In this document: in pieces, positions 23,701 through 43,562 of the stretch | Layout: the number at the start of each line of letters is the position of its first letter | Position numbering within the stretch: the first letter of the stretch is position 1 | DNA from: Amyloporia xantha | Lineage: Eukaryota; Basidiomycota; Agaricomycetes; Polyporales; Adustoporiaceae | Reading direction: 5' to 3' | DNA: 64,000 nt | NCBI GenBank assembly: GCA_036971615.1 | Contig: JAYKKR010000015.1 | Coordinates: forward strand, 1 to 64,000 | Made by a program: the position numbers and the translations under genes | Notes under the pieces: model-generated | The model's input: only the letters and a program-made list of their open reading frames with translations | The model's database searches: none | Told to the model about the DNA's origin: nothing

Positions 23701-24552
23701 TTGCTCTTTGCTCAAATCGATGATGATTTATCTTTACTCACGTTGTTGATTGACCTATAGGTACTGTGCGTCTGCGACGAAAGAACCCATGGCTGTGTGC
23801 ATCACCTTTGATGTTCAAATAATCCTGCCCTTGACGCGGCTTCGCGGCTGGCTTGGCTATTTTTACTTCGTCAGCTATATTGATCGGTGCTGGTGAACCT
23901 ATAGTCGACTGTACGTGGTTGCGACGTTACATTGACTGGGATTTCGGAGCGGTGACAGTCTTGAGGCTTGTTCATTCACTGAGCTGTCTCGATGTGGGTT
24001 TCATGCCTATGTTCTTGATGTGTCGGTTGTTGTTATCACTGCCTCGTCAGGTTCTCATTCTTTCCTCGACTGTTCGACTTCCGCTTCCGTTGCACGATAA
24101 GGGTCTTTCATGACATTTGTAGCTATTTGTCGGGCCTGCTTAGCAACCTTTGGCAAGATTAGTGAGACGAAGTCATCAGGAGATGGACAAGTCGCTTCAA
24201 TGATTTAGCGTCAACATATCTTCCTGAGTGAAGACCTTGATTCGCTAAAAGCAGCATGGAATATGTACGTGCTACGTATGAATAGCCTTGACTGTATCAC
24301 TTGCTATACCCCTGAAGCCCTACAGAATGGCGACAATTTTGAGTGAAATTTCTGAGTAATTGGAGTGATTTGTTCAAATAGACGCGCGTTCGATGGTGTC
24401 AACAAGGTGTCAACATTGTGCGAGACCGACAACCTTTGTATCTATCGTGTCTTCGACATGTTCTACTTACCATTATCACCTGTATTCTCGTGTCCTCTGA
24501 ACCATCATAGGATTGCACTTCCTAGAACAAGCGCGTTGCTTTGTCCCTAACT
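20730..24552. other. 3.8 kb without a supportable gene
   Basis: The longest gene-poor stretch in the window. Frames are short and stop-rich on both strands. A minus-strand frame at 21871-22299 contains a hydrophobic run (FLILIYSIF) but shows no family pattern. At about 23073-23122 there is a promoter-like series (CTTAAGG, pyrimidine run, then an ATG) that opens only a 26-codon frame. The stretch could hold decayed genes, a long non-coding RNA or old transposon debris; I cannot tell which. Confidence 0.5.
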
Positions 24553-25551
24553 ATGTCTTCTGAAGCTTCTTCGTCCACGCCTTCGTTTGCGAAGCCACTC
24601 CAGCTCCCCATTTCTCAGGACGAACTCGACCGAATCAATGCTTACTTGCGCGACCTGACGCCCGAGGACATCCTCCGATGGGTCGTCGAGCACGTCCCCG
24701 GATTGTATCAAACGACTGCCTTCGGACTCACAGGGCTCGTCGCGATCGACATGCTCTCGAAGATCACGACCTCGCCACCACCCCTGATCTTCATTGACAC
24801 GTTGTATCATTTTCCCGAGACGCTAGAGCTCGTGGAGGAAGTGAAGAGGAGATACGGGTGCCCCATCCATGTATACAAGCCTGAAGAGTGCAGTACGGCG
24901 GAAGAATTTGAGAAGAAGTACGGAGAGAAGCTTTGGGAGACGGATGAGACGCTGTACGATTATCTTGTCAAGGTGCTTAGGAACAGTTTCTCATGACCTA
25001 ACGAATTGCTGATGCCTGATCTGCTATCTTTAGGTAGAGCCTGCACGCCGGGCCTACGAAGAACTTGGCGTTAAGGCGGTCATCACTGGCAGACGCGCTT
25101 CCCAAGGTGCTGCGCGTGCCAACTTGCAGCCCATGGAAATCGATAGCACCGGCCTGGTCAAGCTAAATCCGCTCTTCGCGTGGTCGTTCCCATTCGTGGA
25201 GTGGTACGTCAAGGAGAACAATGTCCCACGCAACAAACTGCTCGACCAAGGCTACCGGAGCGTCGGCGACTGGCACAGCACCGCCAAAAGCGGCGAGGGG
25301 GACACGGGTGAGCGAGCAGGCCGTTGGGCAGGGAAGCAGGAGAAGACGGAGTGTGGTCTGCACGTTGACTACTTTGCGATGAAGGCGGCTGCAGAGAAGA
25401 AGGTGGGCGTTACGCCTCTGCGTCTGTCGGACGTTTTTGCTGACCTCCAACCCCTTTTCTTCAGCTGCAACAGTCGCAGATGAGCGACAAGGTGGGCGCT
25501 GATCAGCGAGCAGCTCCCACCACTGTGCCTATCGTCGGAGCGAGTGCGTAA
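24553..25551 (+). CDS. MET16: Phosphoadenylylsulfate (PAPS) reductase
   Basis: Three exons: 24553-24972, 25034-25402 and 25465-25551, with clean GT..AG introns of 61 and 62 bp. The protein starts MSSEASSSTPSFAKPLQLPI, then LRWVVEHVPGLYQTTAFGLT, the PP-loop-like GLTGLVAIDMLSK, LIFIDTLYHFPETLELVEEV, VKAVITGRRASQGAARANLQ, KLNPLFAWSF, and the catalytic ECGLH in KQEKTECGLHVDYF. It reduces PAPS to sulfite with thioredoxin in sulfate assimilation, leading to cysteine and methionine. The ATG at 24553 was chosen because upstream in-frame codons are non-ATG. The length of about 290 residues is normal and all joins keep frame. Confidence 0.95.
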
Positions 25552-26207
25552 GTGGGCACGGAGGGCAGGTGTCTGATTGGCAATCGCCAATAATTGCTCG
25601 GCTAAACGTCACTTGAATGATGTATCGCGTAGGACTCCTGATTAATCACCCTGTACTCTACTGATCCCACAGCCACTGTATTCGAACGAAGCCTTGCCTT
25701 GTGTAGACATTATTGGATGCGCTGCCCTCGGCCGTTATGTGTGCCCCGCGTTTCGCGGTCCGTCGTTCGCAGTAGCGTGTTCGATCCTGTTCGATCCGAC
25801 TCTCAAGCTCAAGGCGGCGTGTAGTTGGGATCGACATGTGTTATATCACCTCTTTCCGGGTCAACGGCGATCCCAGCTGAGTGGTCAGACCCGTAAGCGT
25901 CTAAGATGCATCCATGTGGGCCCCCTACTGCATAGCAGCCAGAGCAGGCGTCAGTAGGGATGTTTTGGCCGGGCGTGGTGGGGAGCATGGCGTCTCGGAT
26001 CCCTCTGCTCCCGCGGCCTCAATCGACCTCTGGCACGAGTCAGCATCAAGCTAGATTGAGGCACCGCAATGGACCATTTTGTCGAGCGCTCTCCCCGGGT
26101 AATGGTCGATCTGTCATCTGCATATCGACCTCCGCTCTGGGCGATATAAAAAGGGCTAGGTGCCGTTGATAACGCCCTCCAGCCTCGAGCACTCATACCC
26201 CAGCGCG
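25552..26207. other. Intergenic stretch with TATA box of the RNase III gene
   Basis: Downstream flank of MET16 and promoter of the RNase III gene. A clear TATAAAAA lies at 26145-26152, 56 bp before the ATG at 26208. No further gene was recognised. Confidence 0.5.
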
Positions 26208-27656
26208 ATGGAAAGTATGCTGGTACAGGACTTGAGGTATGTGTGCACTCCTCCCGCGACGGGCTCATTAGCGTCTCGCTCACGCGCTCATCGACATGCA
26301 GTAAGAAGCCGGAAGTGGCGAGCGGGCGCCCGGCTCTCAGGTGCGCAGGCTCACTTTCATTGCACTCGCAACGATGGACCCATCAGGACTCTTCAGGCCG
26401 CAGCTGGGCCCCGAAGGCCTCCCGCCTCTTCCTCACATCAATTCAGACAAGATACGCCTTCAAATATACACGCATAGAAGCTTCTATGCGAGGCCGACCC
26501 ATATCTTCGAAGATCTCCCGAGGATCCGAGTCCTGACAACGAGATGTACGTCGTGCAGTGTATGTGAGGGACCGCTACCCAACGTCTTCACAACCCAGGC
26601 TGGAACATCTCGGAGATGCGGTCTTGAGTCTGGTTGTAACGACTCTGATGAGGGAGGTGTACCCGTATCTCCGTGTAGGACCATCGACGGTGAGTACACT
26701 ATCACAGATTCCAATTGAACGTTGGATAAATTGATATCTATCCCTTTATCAGAAATTACGTGCACTGGTCGTAGGCAATCCTACTCTTGCTACAATGTAC
26801 GCATCGTGAGGGTCCGTTTCCTCTGTGATTCGGTTCATTGAATTTCCCGCAGCTCCGTGCAGTATCAGCTCCCGGAACAACTGCGGATGCACCCAGCCCA
26901 GGCGATAACGCTGAAGGCTTCGACGAACATCCAGGGTGTGTACCTTCCTCGCGTCCATCATCATATTCTGACGTTCCATCATCACTCAGCCGATCTCTTC
27001 GAGGTGATTCTGGGCTGCAATTCCTGACATACCCAAACGAACAGCTACTGACTCATCTTCACAGGCCTTCGTCGGAGGGCTGTATCTCGACCAAGGCCTC
27101 GAGGCCGTCAAGGCATGGCTGTGCCCCCTCTTCCGCCCCTACCTCGCCGACGCGTACCGCCACGTCCGTGTCCAGCACGGGCTCTCCCCGACCCGACGCC
27201 GATGTCTCCCACTCCCTCGACGCCCACAAACTCGTCAAGCCCGGGTCTCCGCCCGGCGCCCTCGCGCATGTCTGCGAACATCGGGCACCTCTCGCTCTTC
27301 AACCAGCACCTGCAGCAGCAGGGCAAGGTGATCGAGTGGGTCTGGACGGACAGCGAGGGCCAGGGGACGCGCACGACGCCGATCTGGGTTGTGCAGGCGA
27401 TCGTCGGGGAGGATTGTGTTGGCCGCGGGCGCGGGAGCACGAAGAAGGCCGCGAAGAACGAGGCCGCGAAGGAGGGCTTGCAGAGAATGGGTATCGCCGT
27501 CTCGTGCGTCGTTATGGTTGTCTCTTGGGATGTGTTGCTAATGGTGGGATGTTACAAGCGCAGCCCTCCGGGGGCGCAGACCTTCTTCTCAGCATATTCT
27601 CTCTAGACTTGGGCCGGATGTACGCAGAAGGACCTGGACATCCCGCCCCGGTGTGA
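26208..27656 (+). CDS. Ribonuclease III with C-terminal double-stranded RNA-binding domain
   Basis: Start ATG at 26208 (MESMLVQDL, intron, KKPEVASGRPAL). RNase III domain: LPHINSDKIRLQIYTHRSFY, DPSPDNEMLEHLGDAVLSLV, TTLMREVYPYLRVGPST, LRALVVGNPTLATISVQYQL, ADLFEAFVGGLYLDQGLEAV. The signature E..LEHLGDAVL and the later ADLFEAF supply the four acidic catalytic positions. The dsRNA-binding domain follows: LSLFNQHLQQQGKVIEWVW, then RGRGSTKKAAKNEAAKEGLQ. Single-domain eukaryotic RNase III (Rnt1 type) trims pre-rRNA and snoRNA; other fungal roles are possible. The frame breaks twice: one C short at 26517-26519 (DLPEDPSPDNE needs it) and one at 27186-27189 (GLSPDPTPMSPT needs it). The 3' end is uncertain; one splice ends at 27656. 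Confidence 0.82.
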
Positions 27657-27922
27657 AGAGGTTGTGCATGGGTCTCGTCAGTCGATTGTTCTCGGGACGA
27701 TTGAAGGCTTATTAGATGAATAATGTATGCGCTGCTCTGTACTGCTATCTTGTTGTCATGTTGTTGCTTGCTTTGCTACCACTGTGAATACACGTTGTAT
27801 GTTGTGATGGTTGTGGAGATTCATTCACTTCACTAGTATTTGATACATGGTCAGATCTTCTGGATGGCATATGAACTGAGTAGAATGTGCAATTATGACA
27901 GCATAGGCAGGTGATTATAATG

Positions 27923-28483
27923 TTATGATGGTCGACGAGTGCGATCGGACAACCTCCCTATGCTATCGACACTAGGTGCCCCCCATACGAACGTCTTCGT
28001 ACCTGGGTCCAACAGGCTCGGAAACCGTCGATCCAGCAACGCCGGCAGCACACCCCGACCCGCCGCAGACACCGCCGCGACCGACGGAGGGCCCTCCACA
28101 GGCTGCGCTGCCACTGCAGGCTCTGTCACCCCTACCCCCTTCACCGCACCTTCCGCCATTCTCCTCTCAACCTCCCGCTCCTCCAGGCTCTTCTCCCGCG
28201 CCTTCGCCAGTGCGCGCGCCTCCTCGTCCACGTCGTCGAATACATCCTGCTTTACTGCGCTGACGGAGTAGGCCCATACTCCGGTCGCGAACGCGAGGAG
28301 GACCGTCCCGGTGACGGCGTTGCGGATGCGGAATGGCTCGCGGGCGCGTTTGAGGCCCGGGGACATGAGCTGGGGGAGAAGCGTGATTGGAGGGCTATGT
28401 CAGACACCGGGTCTGCGACGTACGTTGTTGTAAGGCCTATATGAGGAGTTGGCCTCTTTTCTAGAGATGTATGGGTCGGCCAT
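27923..28483 (-). CDS. COA3: Coa3, cytochrome c oxidase assembly factor
   Basis: Two exons. Exon 1 starts at 28483 (MADPYISRKEANSSYRPYNN); exon 2 begins LMSPGLKRAREPFRIRNAV after a short intron with a CTCCCCCAG acceptor. A single membrane segment, NAVTGTVLLAFATGVWAYSV, is followed by the acidic VKQDVFDDVDEEARAL, the hallmark of fungal Coa3. In yeast, Coa3 with Cox14 binds newly made Cox1 in the mitochondrial inner membrane and couples its translation to assembly. The C-terminal extension (GVTEPAVAAQPVEGPP through KTFVWGAPSVDSIGRL) is longer than the yeast protein but common in basidiomycetes. Another complex IV gene lies 435 bp upstream on the same strand. Confidence 0.88.
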
Positions 28484-28918
28484 GGTGTTGACTGTAGCAA
28501 GAGCTGCTTGAGGCAAAGACCCTCCGACTCTGCACAGAAAGGTGCAGTCACTGCACGTGGGCTCGGGCGACTTCGCATGTCCGACAATCCAGCTGGTCGC
28601 CGCAATATTTCCGCCATGCACTTGACAAAAAGGTGCACTTTATTCTACCCCATGAGCAGTAAAATAGCAACAATATGAGTGCTTTATGATCACGGACAAT
28701 TGCAATATACGGAAATCTAGCGAATTTAGTGGACCAGCCGAAGACACGTCCTGGTCAGTGTAATGATCCAACGAATGACATAACACGTTGCTTGTCCGGT
28801 CAACAAAATATTACTCAAGATCACAATGCATGGACCAGCAAGGAAAGCAAGCTAGGAGGGCGCCCGGGAGCAGACGAAACCATTACATTCTCTATGGGTT
28901 ACTTGGACAATGCCTACT
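28484..28918. other. Spacer between COX7A and COA3
   Basis: 435 bp between two minus-strand complex IV genes. It holds the 3' flank of COX7A and the promoter of COA3. It is AT-rich near 28650-28730, and no gene is seen. Confidence 0.4.
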
Positions 28919-29334
28919 CTACTCCGTAGCGGACTTGCCCTGTAAGGAGGATCAATGTAAAACCTGGTGATACATATAAGCATAAAACATACCCTGATGA
29001 GCGAGTATGCACCGTAGGCAGTGCCCATCATGCCGAGAGCGAACCCGACGAAGTAGGTCCCTTGACGGACGGTCACGTTCTACTCATAGAAAAGCGCGGT
29101 TGGCACTCACTGACGTAGAGCTTGCCGCGGGGAAGGCGGTAGTACACAGGCTCATGCGAGGCCTGTAGAAGAGTCGGTCGTGAGCTTTAAACTATTTCGG
29201 ACAAGCCAGCCTACCTGGACCATCCTCTGCATCTCCGGGACGCGGTTTGGCTCTGACCATACAAATGTTTTAGACAGCTGGAAAATACATGAAAAACTGC
29301 AATCCGACTGACTGTTGACGAGTGCGCCCAACAT
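28919..29334 (-). CDS. COX7: Cytochrome c oxidase subunit 7A family protein
   Basis: Small five-exon gene, start ATG at 29334 and stop at 28919. Exon 1 is only MLGAL. The spliced protein continues LSKTFVWSEPNRVPEMQRMV, QASHEPVYYRLPRGKLY, NVTVRQGTYFVGFALGMMGT, AYGAYSLIRGKSATE. The NRVPE..Q motif, the PVY..L stretch and the single C-terminal membrane helix with GTAYGAYSL match COX7A (yeast Cox7), a nuclear-encoded subunit of inner-membrane complex IV. Exons as short as this one are easily missed by gene finders. It is divergent from YAF9 with only 119 bp between the start codons. Confidence 0.78.
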
Positions 29335-29453
29335 GGTTGGCTAGTGGTTGTGGGAGAGGATGAGGGAGTTTACGGACGACGGTGACGGCAAAGGGATCGA
29401 GGATGAAGTCGGTGGCGGAGTCTCAATCCGCGGCTCGAGTCGCCTCGACCTCC
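29335..29453. promoter_or_regulatory. 119-bp divergent promoter between COX7A (-) and YAF9 (+)
   Basis: The two start codons are 119 bp apart, so the core promoters must overlap. No TATA box is seen. An in-frame upstream ATG at 29382 could add 24 residues to YAF9. Confidence 0.5.
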
Positions 29454-30407
29454 ATGGCCTCAAACGACCGCGTTCGCGTCCGGGTACGTCCTCACTCCCT
29501 CTGCTGCCAAAGGCCATTGTTCACAGCCGTCTCTCATTGCAGGGCCTCAGTATATACAGGCCAATCATCTACGGAAACACCGCTACAGTCCTCACGCCCA
29601 AGGAGCGCGAGACGCTGAGCAGCCCAGACCACACACACCGATGGACAGTTGCGGTGCGTAGCGCTGCCTCTGCCCAAGATTCTGAGATTGTTGGCGGTGC
29701 GGACGACCTTAGCTACTTTATCAAACGTGTCACTTTCAAGCTGCATGATACGTATCCCAATCCGACCCGAAGTAAGTCTTAGGCCCTCTACTCTTGTGTG
29801 CCTAACTCACCGAGAGCACGTCAGATGTGGACAAGCATCCCTTTGAGGTTTCAGAAACAGGGTACGTCTTCACTGACTATACATCCTATCCCAGTCATTA
29901 ACACACGTGCGAAACTTCAGGTGGGGAGAATTTGAGATTCAGATTCGCATCACCTTTGTCCCCGAATCAGGCGAGAAAGCCATCATAACTTACCATCACC
30001 TCAAGCTTCATCCCTGGACCATCCTCGGAAGCGGCGAGCCTGAAATACCTCCTCTTGAAGTAGCCATAAAGATGGGGCCAGTACACTCTTGGCAGTACGA
30101 CGAGATCGTCTTCAACGACCCTTTCCAGTCGTTCCTGAATATCCTCACCTCGCATCCGCCAACGCCTCTTCCGAGGAACAAAAAGCGTCCCGTCCCCTTT
30201 CACACCGCGAACCCGGCGTCACTGGAAGCATCGAAGGGTGGCGTGCCCGAGTTCACGCAGCAGATGGAGAGGGAGGAAGCGGAGAGGCTGGAGGCAGCAA
30301 GGAAGAAAGTGGTCGCAGAGACAGATAAGTGGAGAGAAAAGCTTATCGAGAAAGAGAAAGAGCTCGAGAAATTGCAAAAGCAGTTGGATGTGACGGGTAG
30401 TCTGTGA
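29454..30407 (+). CDS. YAF9: Yaf9, YEATS-domain subunit of NuA4 and SWR1
   Basis: Start ATG at 29454 (MASNDRVRVR, intron, GLSIYRPIIYGNTATVL). YEATS domain: HTHRWTVAVRSAASAQD, DDLSYFIKRVTFKLHDTYPN, TRNVDKHPFEVSETGWGEFE, IQIRITFVPESGEKAIITYH. It is followed by FNDPFQSFLNILTSHPPTPL and a C-terminal coiled coil (EREEAERLEAARKKVVAETD onward, EKEKELEKLQKQLD). YEATS domains read acylated histone lysines, and Yaf9 brings this to the NuA4 acetyltransferase and the SWR1 H2A.Z exchanger. HxxHxW and GWGEFE are the conserved landmarks. It converges with the ATR gene, with about 130 bp between the stops. Confidence 0.93.
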
Positions 30408-30541
30408 GATTGTATGATAAGAGAATTCGATGGTAGGTGCACTGTATGATACATTGTAGCTTTGGGAATGGGTACGAGATACAGCAATGATAATAGTGCT
30501 AGTTACAAGAAATAATACACACAACGAAAAGCATGTAATAA

Positions 30542-39185
<8,644 letters not shown>

Positions 39186-39435
39186 TTTATAGCATTTCAA
39201 GGCAGTCCTCGGTGCCGTACGTCAGTGGAGGTTAGTTAATTCGTAGTGAACATGAGCGGTAGAACTTGAAGACGACAATGGAATTCATCGAGCACGGTGA
39301 ACGCGTCGTAGACACGTGCACGTGATCGCTAAATCCTCCCAAAAAGAGGTGTTCTCAAATTATCAGTCCTCAGGCCTCAGGACTGGGCCGACTGGCACGA
39401 GCTCAGGGTATAGATTTTCTGCTACTCCCGCTAAC
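39186..39435. promoter_or_regulatory. Divergent promoter region between ATR (-) and NOP14 (+)
   Basis: 250 bp between start codons. It contains CACGTG-like text near 39313-39323 (GACACGTGCACGTGATC), which holds two E-box palindromes side by side. E-boxes of this kind bind basic helix-loop-helix factors such as Cbf1; use here is inference. Confidence 0.4.
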
Positions 39436-42425
39436 ATGGCAAAAGGCTCTCAACTGTCTCAACTCAAGGCCGCCCTACATCAAGCTGGACTCTCTCGGCC
39501 TCAGCAGAATGGAAAGAAGAGGAAACGCACTGCCCCGGATCAGAGGGACAAGGAAAAGAAAGCCGAAAAGCTGAAGGAAATTAACCAGAAGCTAAATCCC
39601 TTCGACGTGAAGGTCACCAAGCTGAAGCATGATGTTGGCGGGCGGAAAATTGCTGGTACTACAGGCCGTCCTGCGCAGAGCAAGCAGGCTGGGATTGAAC
39701 AGGTGTGTTCTAACCGCATGTATTGACAGGCACAGACGTAATGTACATCAACAGCGGAAGAAAACTCTTCTCAAAGAGTACAAAGAAAAACACCGTGCGG
39801 GAGGAATTGTCGACCGACGGTTCGGTGAAAACGATCCTACAATGGCGCCAGAGGACCGTATGCTCGAGCGATTTACGCGGGAACACCAACGAGTATCCAA
39901 AGGGACCGCCTTTAATCTCGAAGACGAGGACGAGCTTACCCATTATGGACAAAGCTTGTCCAAACTCGATGATTTCGACAATGTTGGACTCGGACTGGAT
40001 GAGGATGGAGACGATGATGGTGGCCAAATTGATCGACAGACGGTGCAAAAGAGTCATTTCGGAGGGTTTGGCGAGGAGGACGAGGAGGACTCTGACAATG
40101 ACGAGGTCGGTCCTATACGGTCATTTGCGTGACCTTTGCTCACCGCTCATTAGCCTGCGCGGAAAAGGTCGAAGGCGGAGGTGATGCAAGAAGTGGTTGC
40201 CAAAAGCAAATTACACAAAGTACGCCATTTCTCGGATTGTGTATATACTTTGGCTTACCTCCTGTACTTTGGCAGCTTCAAAGACAATCACAGCAAGAGG
40301 AGGATGAAAACATACGGCACGAACTCGACCAGGAGCTGGACTCCATCCGATCATTGCTATATGCATCTGATCCTTCAGCGAGCACATCTAAAGGAGCTGC
40401 CGAAAAGGCAAGCGAGCCGAGTCCATCAACCTTTGGCTTGGACGTGCCTGATCAGGACCAAGAATATGACCAATACGTGCGAGAGCTAGTCTTCGAGAAA
40501 CGCGCGAAACCAAAGGACCGAACGAAGACGGAGGAAGAAATGGCACTGGAAGAGAAGGATGCGCTGGAGAAGGCTGAGCGAAGACGTATTCGGCGGATGA
40601 ACGGCGAGCCTGAGGAGAGCGACGACGAAGAGGTAGGGAAGAGAAGGAAGAAAGGAGGCAGGCAAAGAGGCGGCGATGACCTAGAGGACGATTTCTACGA
40701 AGAAGATGGCTCCGTTGGGCTAGGTGCAGGTCTAGGAGAGGACGAGGAAGCGAAGTCGGATGCTAAGAGCTCTGAAGAGGAAGGTGAAGAAGGTGAAGGA
40801 AGCGCAGAAGAAGACGACGACGAAGGAGAAGACGATGATGATGACGATGACGAGTCCATCGTCGCCTCTGATAATTCCGAGGATGTTGAGGAAGGCGAAA
40901 CTGAAGCCCTTGTGAGTACAAAAAAGAAAAGAGCGCAATCGCAAGGCACCTCTAAGAAGGAGCTACCCTTTACATTCCCTTGTCCATCTACTCATGAAGA
41001 GTTCCTGGAATTGGTTGACGGTGTCGATGACAAGGATGTGCCGATTGTCGTCCAACGTATCCGCACACTGCATCATCCTAGCTTGGCCGAAGACAACAAA
41101 TACAAGCTGCAGGTGCGTTTCGTGATTATACTGATATTTCCTTGCTAACATTACAACTGTCCTATGAACGTAGGAGCTGACCGGCGTGCTCATTGACCAC
41201 ATACTGTACCTCACGTCACCTCCCACCCCTCGCTTTTCGCTCCTGGCATCCCTGGTCCCACATCTCTTTGCTCTCACCAAATTGTATCCTATCCAATCTG
41301 CCCAGCATTTCATAGCGAAGCTCAAACTGATGCACAAAAACTTAAAGCGTGGCCTTTCGCACGGTGCAACGGCAGCAGATGCAAAGACGTGGCCTGGTCT
41401 ACCGGAATTGTCGCTTTTACGAGTCATTGGTCAGATCTGGCCCACGAGCGACAAACACCACCATGTCGTGTCCCCGGCTCGGCTGCTCATGGGTGCCTAC
41501 CTCGGATTGTGCCGTGTCAGATCGTTGCAAGACCTATCAAGCGGTCTTTTCCTGAGTACGCTGTTCCTGCAGTACGAGTCGCTCTCGAAGCGTCTCGTAC
41601 CGGAAGCGATCAATTTCCTTGCCAATACCGTGCTCCATCTCGCTCCGCACTCATTCAAAACCGACTCATCGATACCTGGGTGTTTCCCGTGTCCTGATTT
41701 CCGTTCAGAACATTGTCTGTCGCTCGCGATTGATATTCGGAAGGTCAAGAAGTGCACTTTGAATAAGCCCAACTTGTCCGACTTGCTGATAGGCACCGCT
41801 GCAGGGGACCAGGCCAAAGTTGACCTTCTAGGCCTAGCATTAGACTTGCTGGGGCGTTTTGGAGATATGTACAAGGGCCTAGATGGCTTTATCGAGCTGT
41901 ACGGGCCTGTCTCGGAGCTTTTGAGCGGCATCAAGCCCGAAGGCCTGCCAGAAGCCCTCGTGGTAAGTGGCAATTGACCCGTATATTGTCGGCATCCACT
42001 GATTTTTGCCATAGACACGACTGACATCTCTGCAGGACACTGTAGGACGTTTGCTTAAATTCTCTCGCCAAGCGAGGCGTCCGCTCATGCTCCAAGCACA
42101 CAAACCGATACCCATACCAACGTACGTGCCTAAGTTTGAGCACTCCTCGTCCAACTACCTGCGCAATCGCGATCCCGACCACGAGCGGAACGAGGCCGCG
42201 AAGCTGCGTCGGCAATACAAGGAGGAGAAGAAGGGTGCGATTCGCGAGCTCCGCAAGGATGCGCGTTTCCTTGCGACGGAGCAGCAGAGACAACAAAAGG
42301 AGAAGGACAAGGCTTACAACGACCGCATGAAGAGGGTAATGGGCTCGCTTGAATCTGAGAGGGCAGAGGAGAAAGCCTCAGAGCGCGAGAAAGCAAGGGA
42401 AAAGAAACGATCGGGACGTAAATGA
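39436..42425 (+). CDS. NOP14: Nop14, SSU processome / 40S ribosome biogenesis factor
   Basis: Start ATG at 39436 (MAKGSQLSQLKAALHQAGLS). Nop14 landmarks: INQKLNPFDVKVTKLKHDV, GRPAQSKQAGIEQRKKTLL, IVDRRFGENDPTMAPEDRML, ERFTREHQRVSKGTAFNLED, then the join DSDNDE-PARKRSKAEVMQEVVAKSK, HELDQELDSIRSLLY, a very acidic stretch around 40600-40910, LPFTFPCPSTHEEFLELVDG, and a helical C-terminal half ending in a Lys/Arg/Glu-rich tail (EKKGAIRELRKDARFLATEQ). Nop14 acts in the nucleolus in U3 snoRNP-dependent 18S rRNA processing. Introns follow 39701, 40107, 40220, 41112 and 41963 approximately, all canonical. About 900 residues, normal size. All joins keep frame, which shows the region is not uniformly error-prone. 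Confidence 0.94.
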
Positions 42426-43215
42426 AGTGAGGCGTGCTGCTGCCTGCATCCTCCGTATACGGCATCTCTCTCCTACTACCTGGATTTTCAATTTATCCTG
42501 GAATATACTAGGATTGATCGAGCATCATTCACACATCTGGAACCAAATCAACCACGGAAACTGGTCACCACCTCTAAGGGAGGCCACAACGCATGCTAAG
42601 CATTGGTTGCTCGCCTATTGATCTGTTCAAGTTGACAAGATCTGACAGTGTGTTGACAAAGGGAAGCTCTCTGCTACATTTGACTTGGCGGCTGATCCCG
42701 ACATAGCCACCCATGAGTTGAGCTTACCTGCAGGTACTTCGCGCGACGAATGACATCTTTTCCCTCTTATTATGTATGAGGCTCGAGCCGGTCTCATATC
42801 ACCTTGAGGGACTGCGAACTGCGCGCACTGGGTACGTGAATTCTACCGCCCAGCAGCTCTCGAATCGGTCGGCCAAGGGTCCTCATGCACTGCATGCAGG
42901 CGTTTTAACGGTATCGTCTCATGATCTAGCCTGATGCCTGACGTGGGTCCTGATTATAAGATTGGATAGTGACTCACCATGCTTCGCGAATGACTGTCAT
43001 CCCGTTCTCACCGGTCTTGCTTTGAAAGAGAGTCATCAAGCTCCGCTGGATGCTCATAATAGATGCTTGGTCACTCATCATGAACATCGGCCTTTGACAG
43101 AGACATCGTGGGTTGCAGCCGTGCTGTCTATGCGCTTGGGGCGTTCTCAATCTTATGTGGGCTATGCAAGCCGAACACAGGCAGGCATCGTGTTTGATGG
43201 GAGTGAACTGTTAGT
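42426..43215. other. Gene-free stretch before the repeat island
   Basis: Downstream flank of NOP14. No open frame with a recognisable family and no repeat was seen up to the first repeat copy. Confidence 0.45.
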
Positions 43216-43562
43216 ACTATAGACCGAAATGTAAAAAACTGACCATATTCGAGGCCTGCTGCGTGCGAGCAAGTTCGAATAATGACTGGCAGAGAAACAC
43301 AATCTTCGGTGCCTACATATATTTGAGAAAGGCAGGCCAAGATATTCGTCTAACCTATCAAATCCATCGAGGACGCGACGGGACTCACGGGAACGTGAAA
43401 ACCCTGGCGACACTCCAGTAGTGACATGAGGAACGACATCCTCTGACAGTGAGTCACTGACAGAGAACGTCGGTGTCAAGAAAACTGGGCCCTTCCAGCC
43501 AAACGGACCAATCTATGTCAGTCGAACGCCGAAATGGGTCCGTGAACTTGCCATCGTACATT
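43128..43562 (-). pseudogene. Copy A version of the unrecognised two-exon frame, broken
   Basis: On the minus strand MYDGKFTDPFRRSTDIDWSV opens at about 43562 and corresponds to MYDDKFAAPEDAF in copy B. It then loses frame near 43454, where copy A lacks five bases. Beyond that, SDSLSEDVVPHVTTGVSPGF and, after a GTGAGT..ATGTAG intron, TEDCVSLPVIIRTCSHAA match copy B. The frame is therefore interrupted in this copy. No family recognised. Confidence 0.35.

Noticed and set aside
26838..27656. 272-codon frame across the RNase III gene
   Set aside because: It runs through two introns and reads the wrong frame of the RNase III exons; only its last few codons may be used by the real gene.
40695..40949. 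Serine-only minus-strand frame inside NOP14
   Set aside because: It is the mirror of the acidic Asp/Glu tract of NOP14 and has no independent support.
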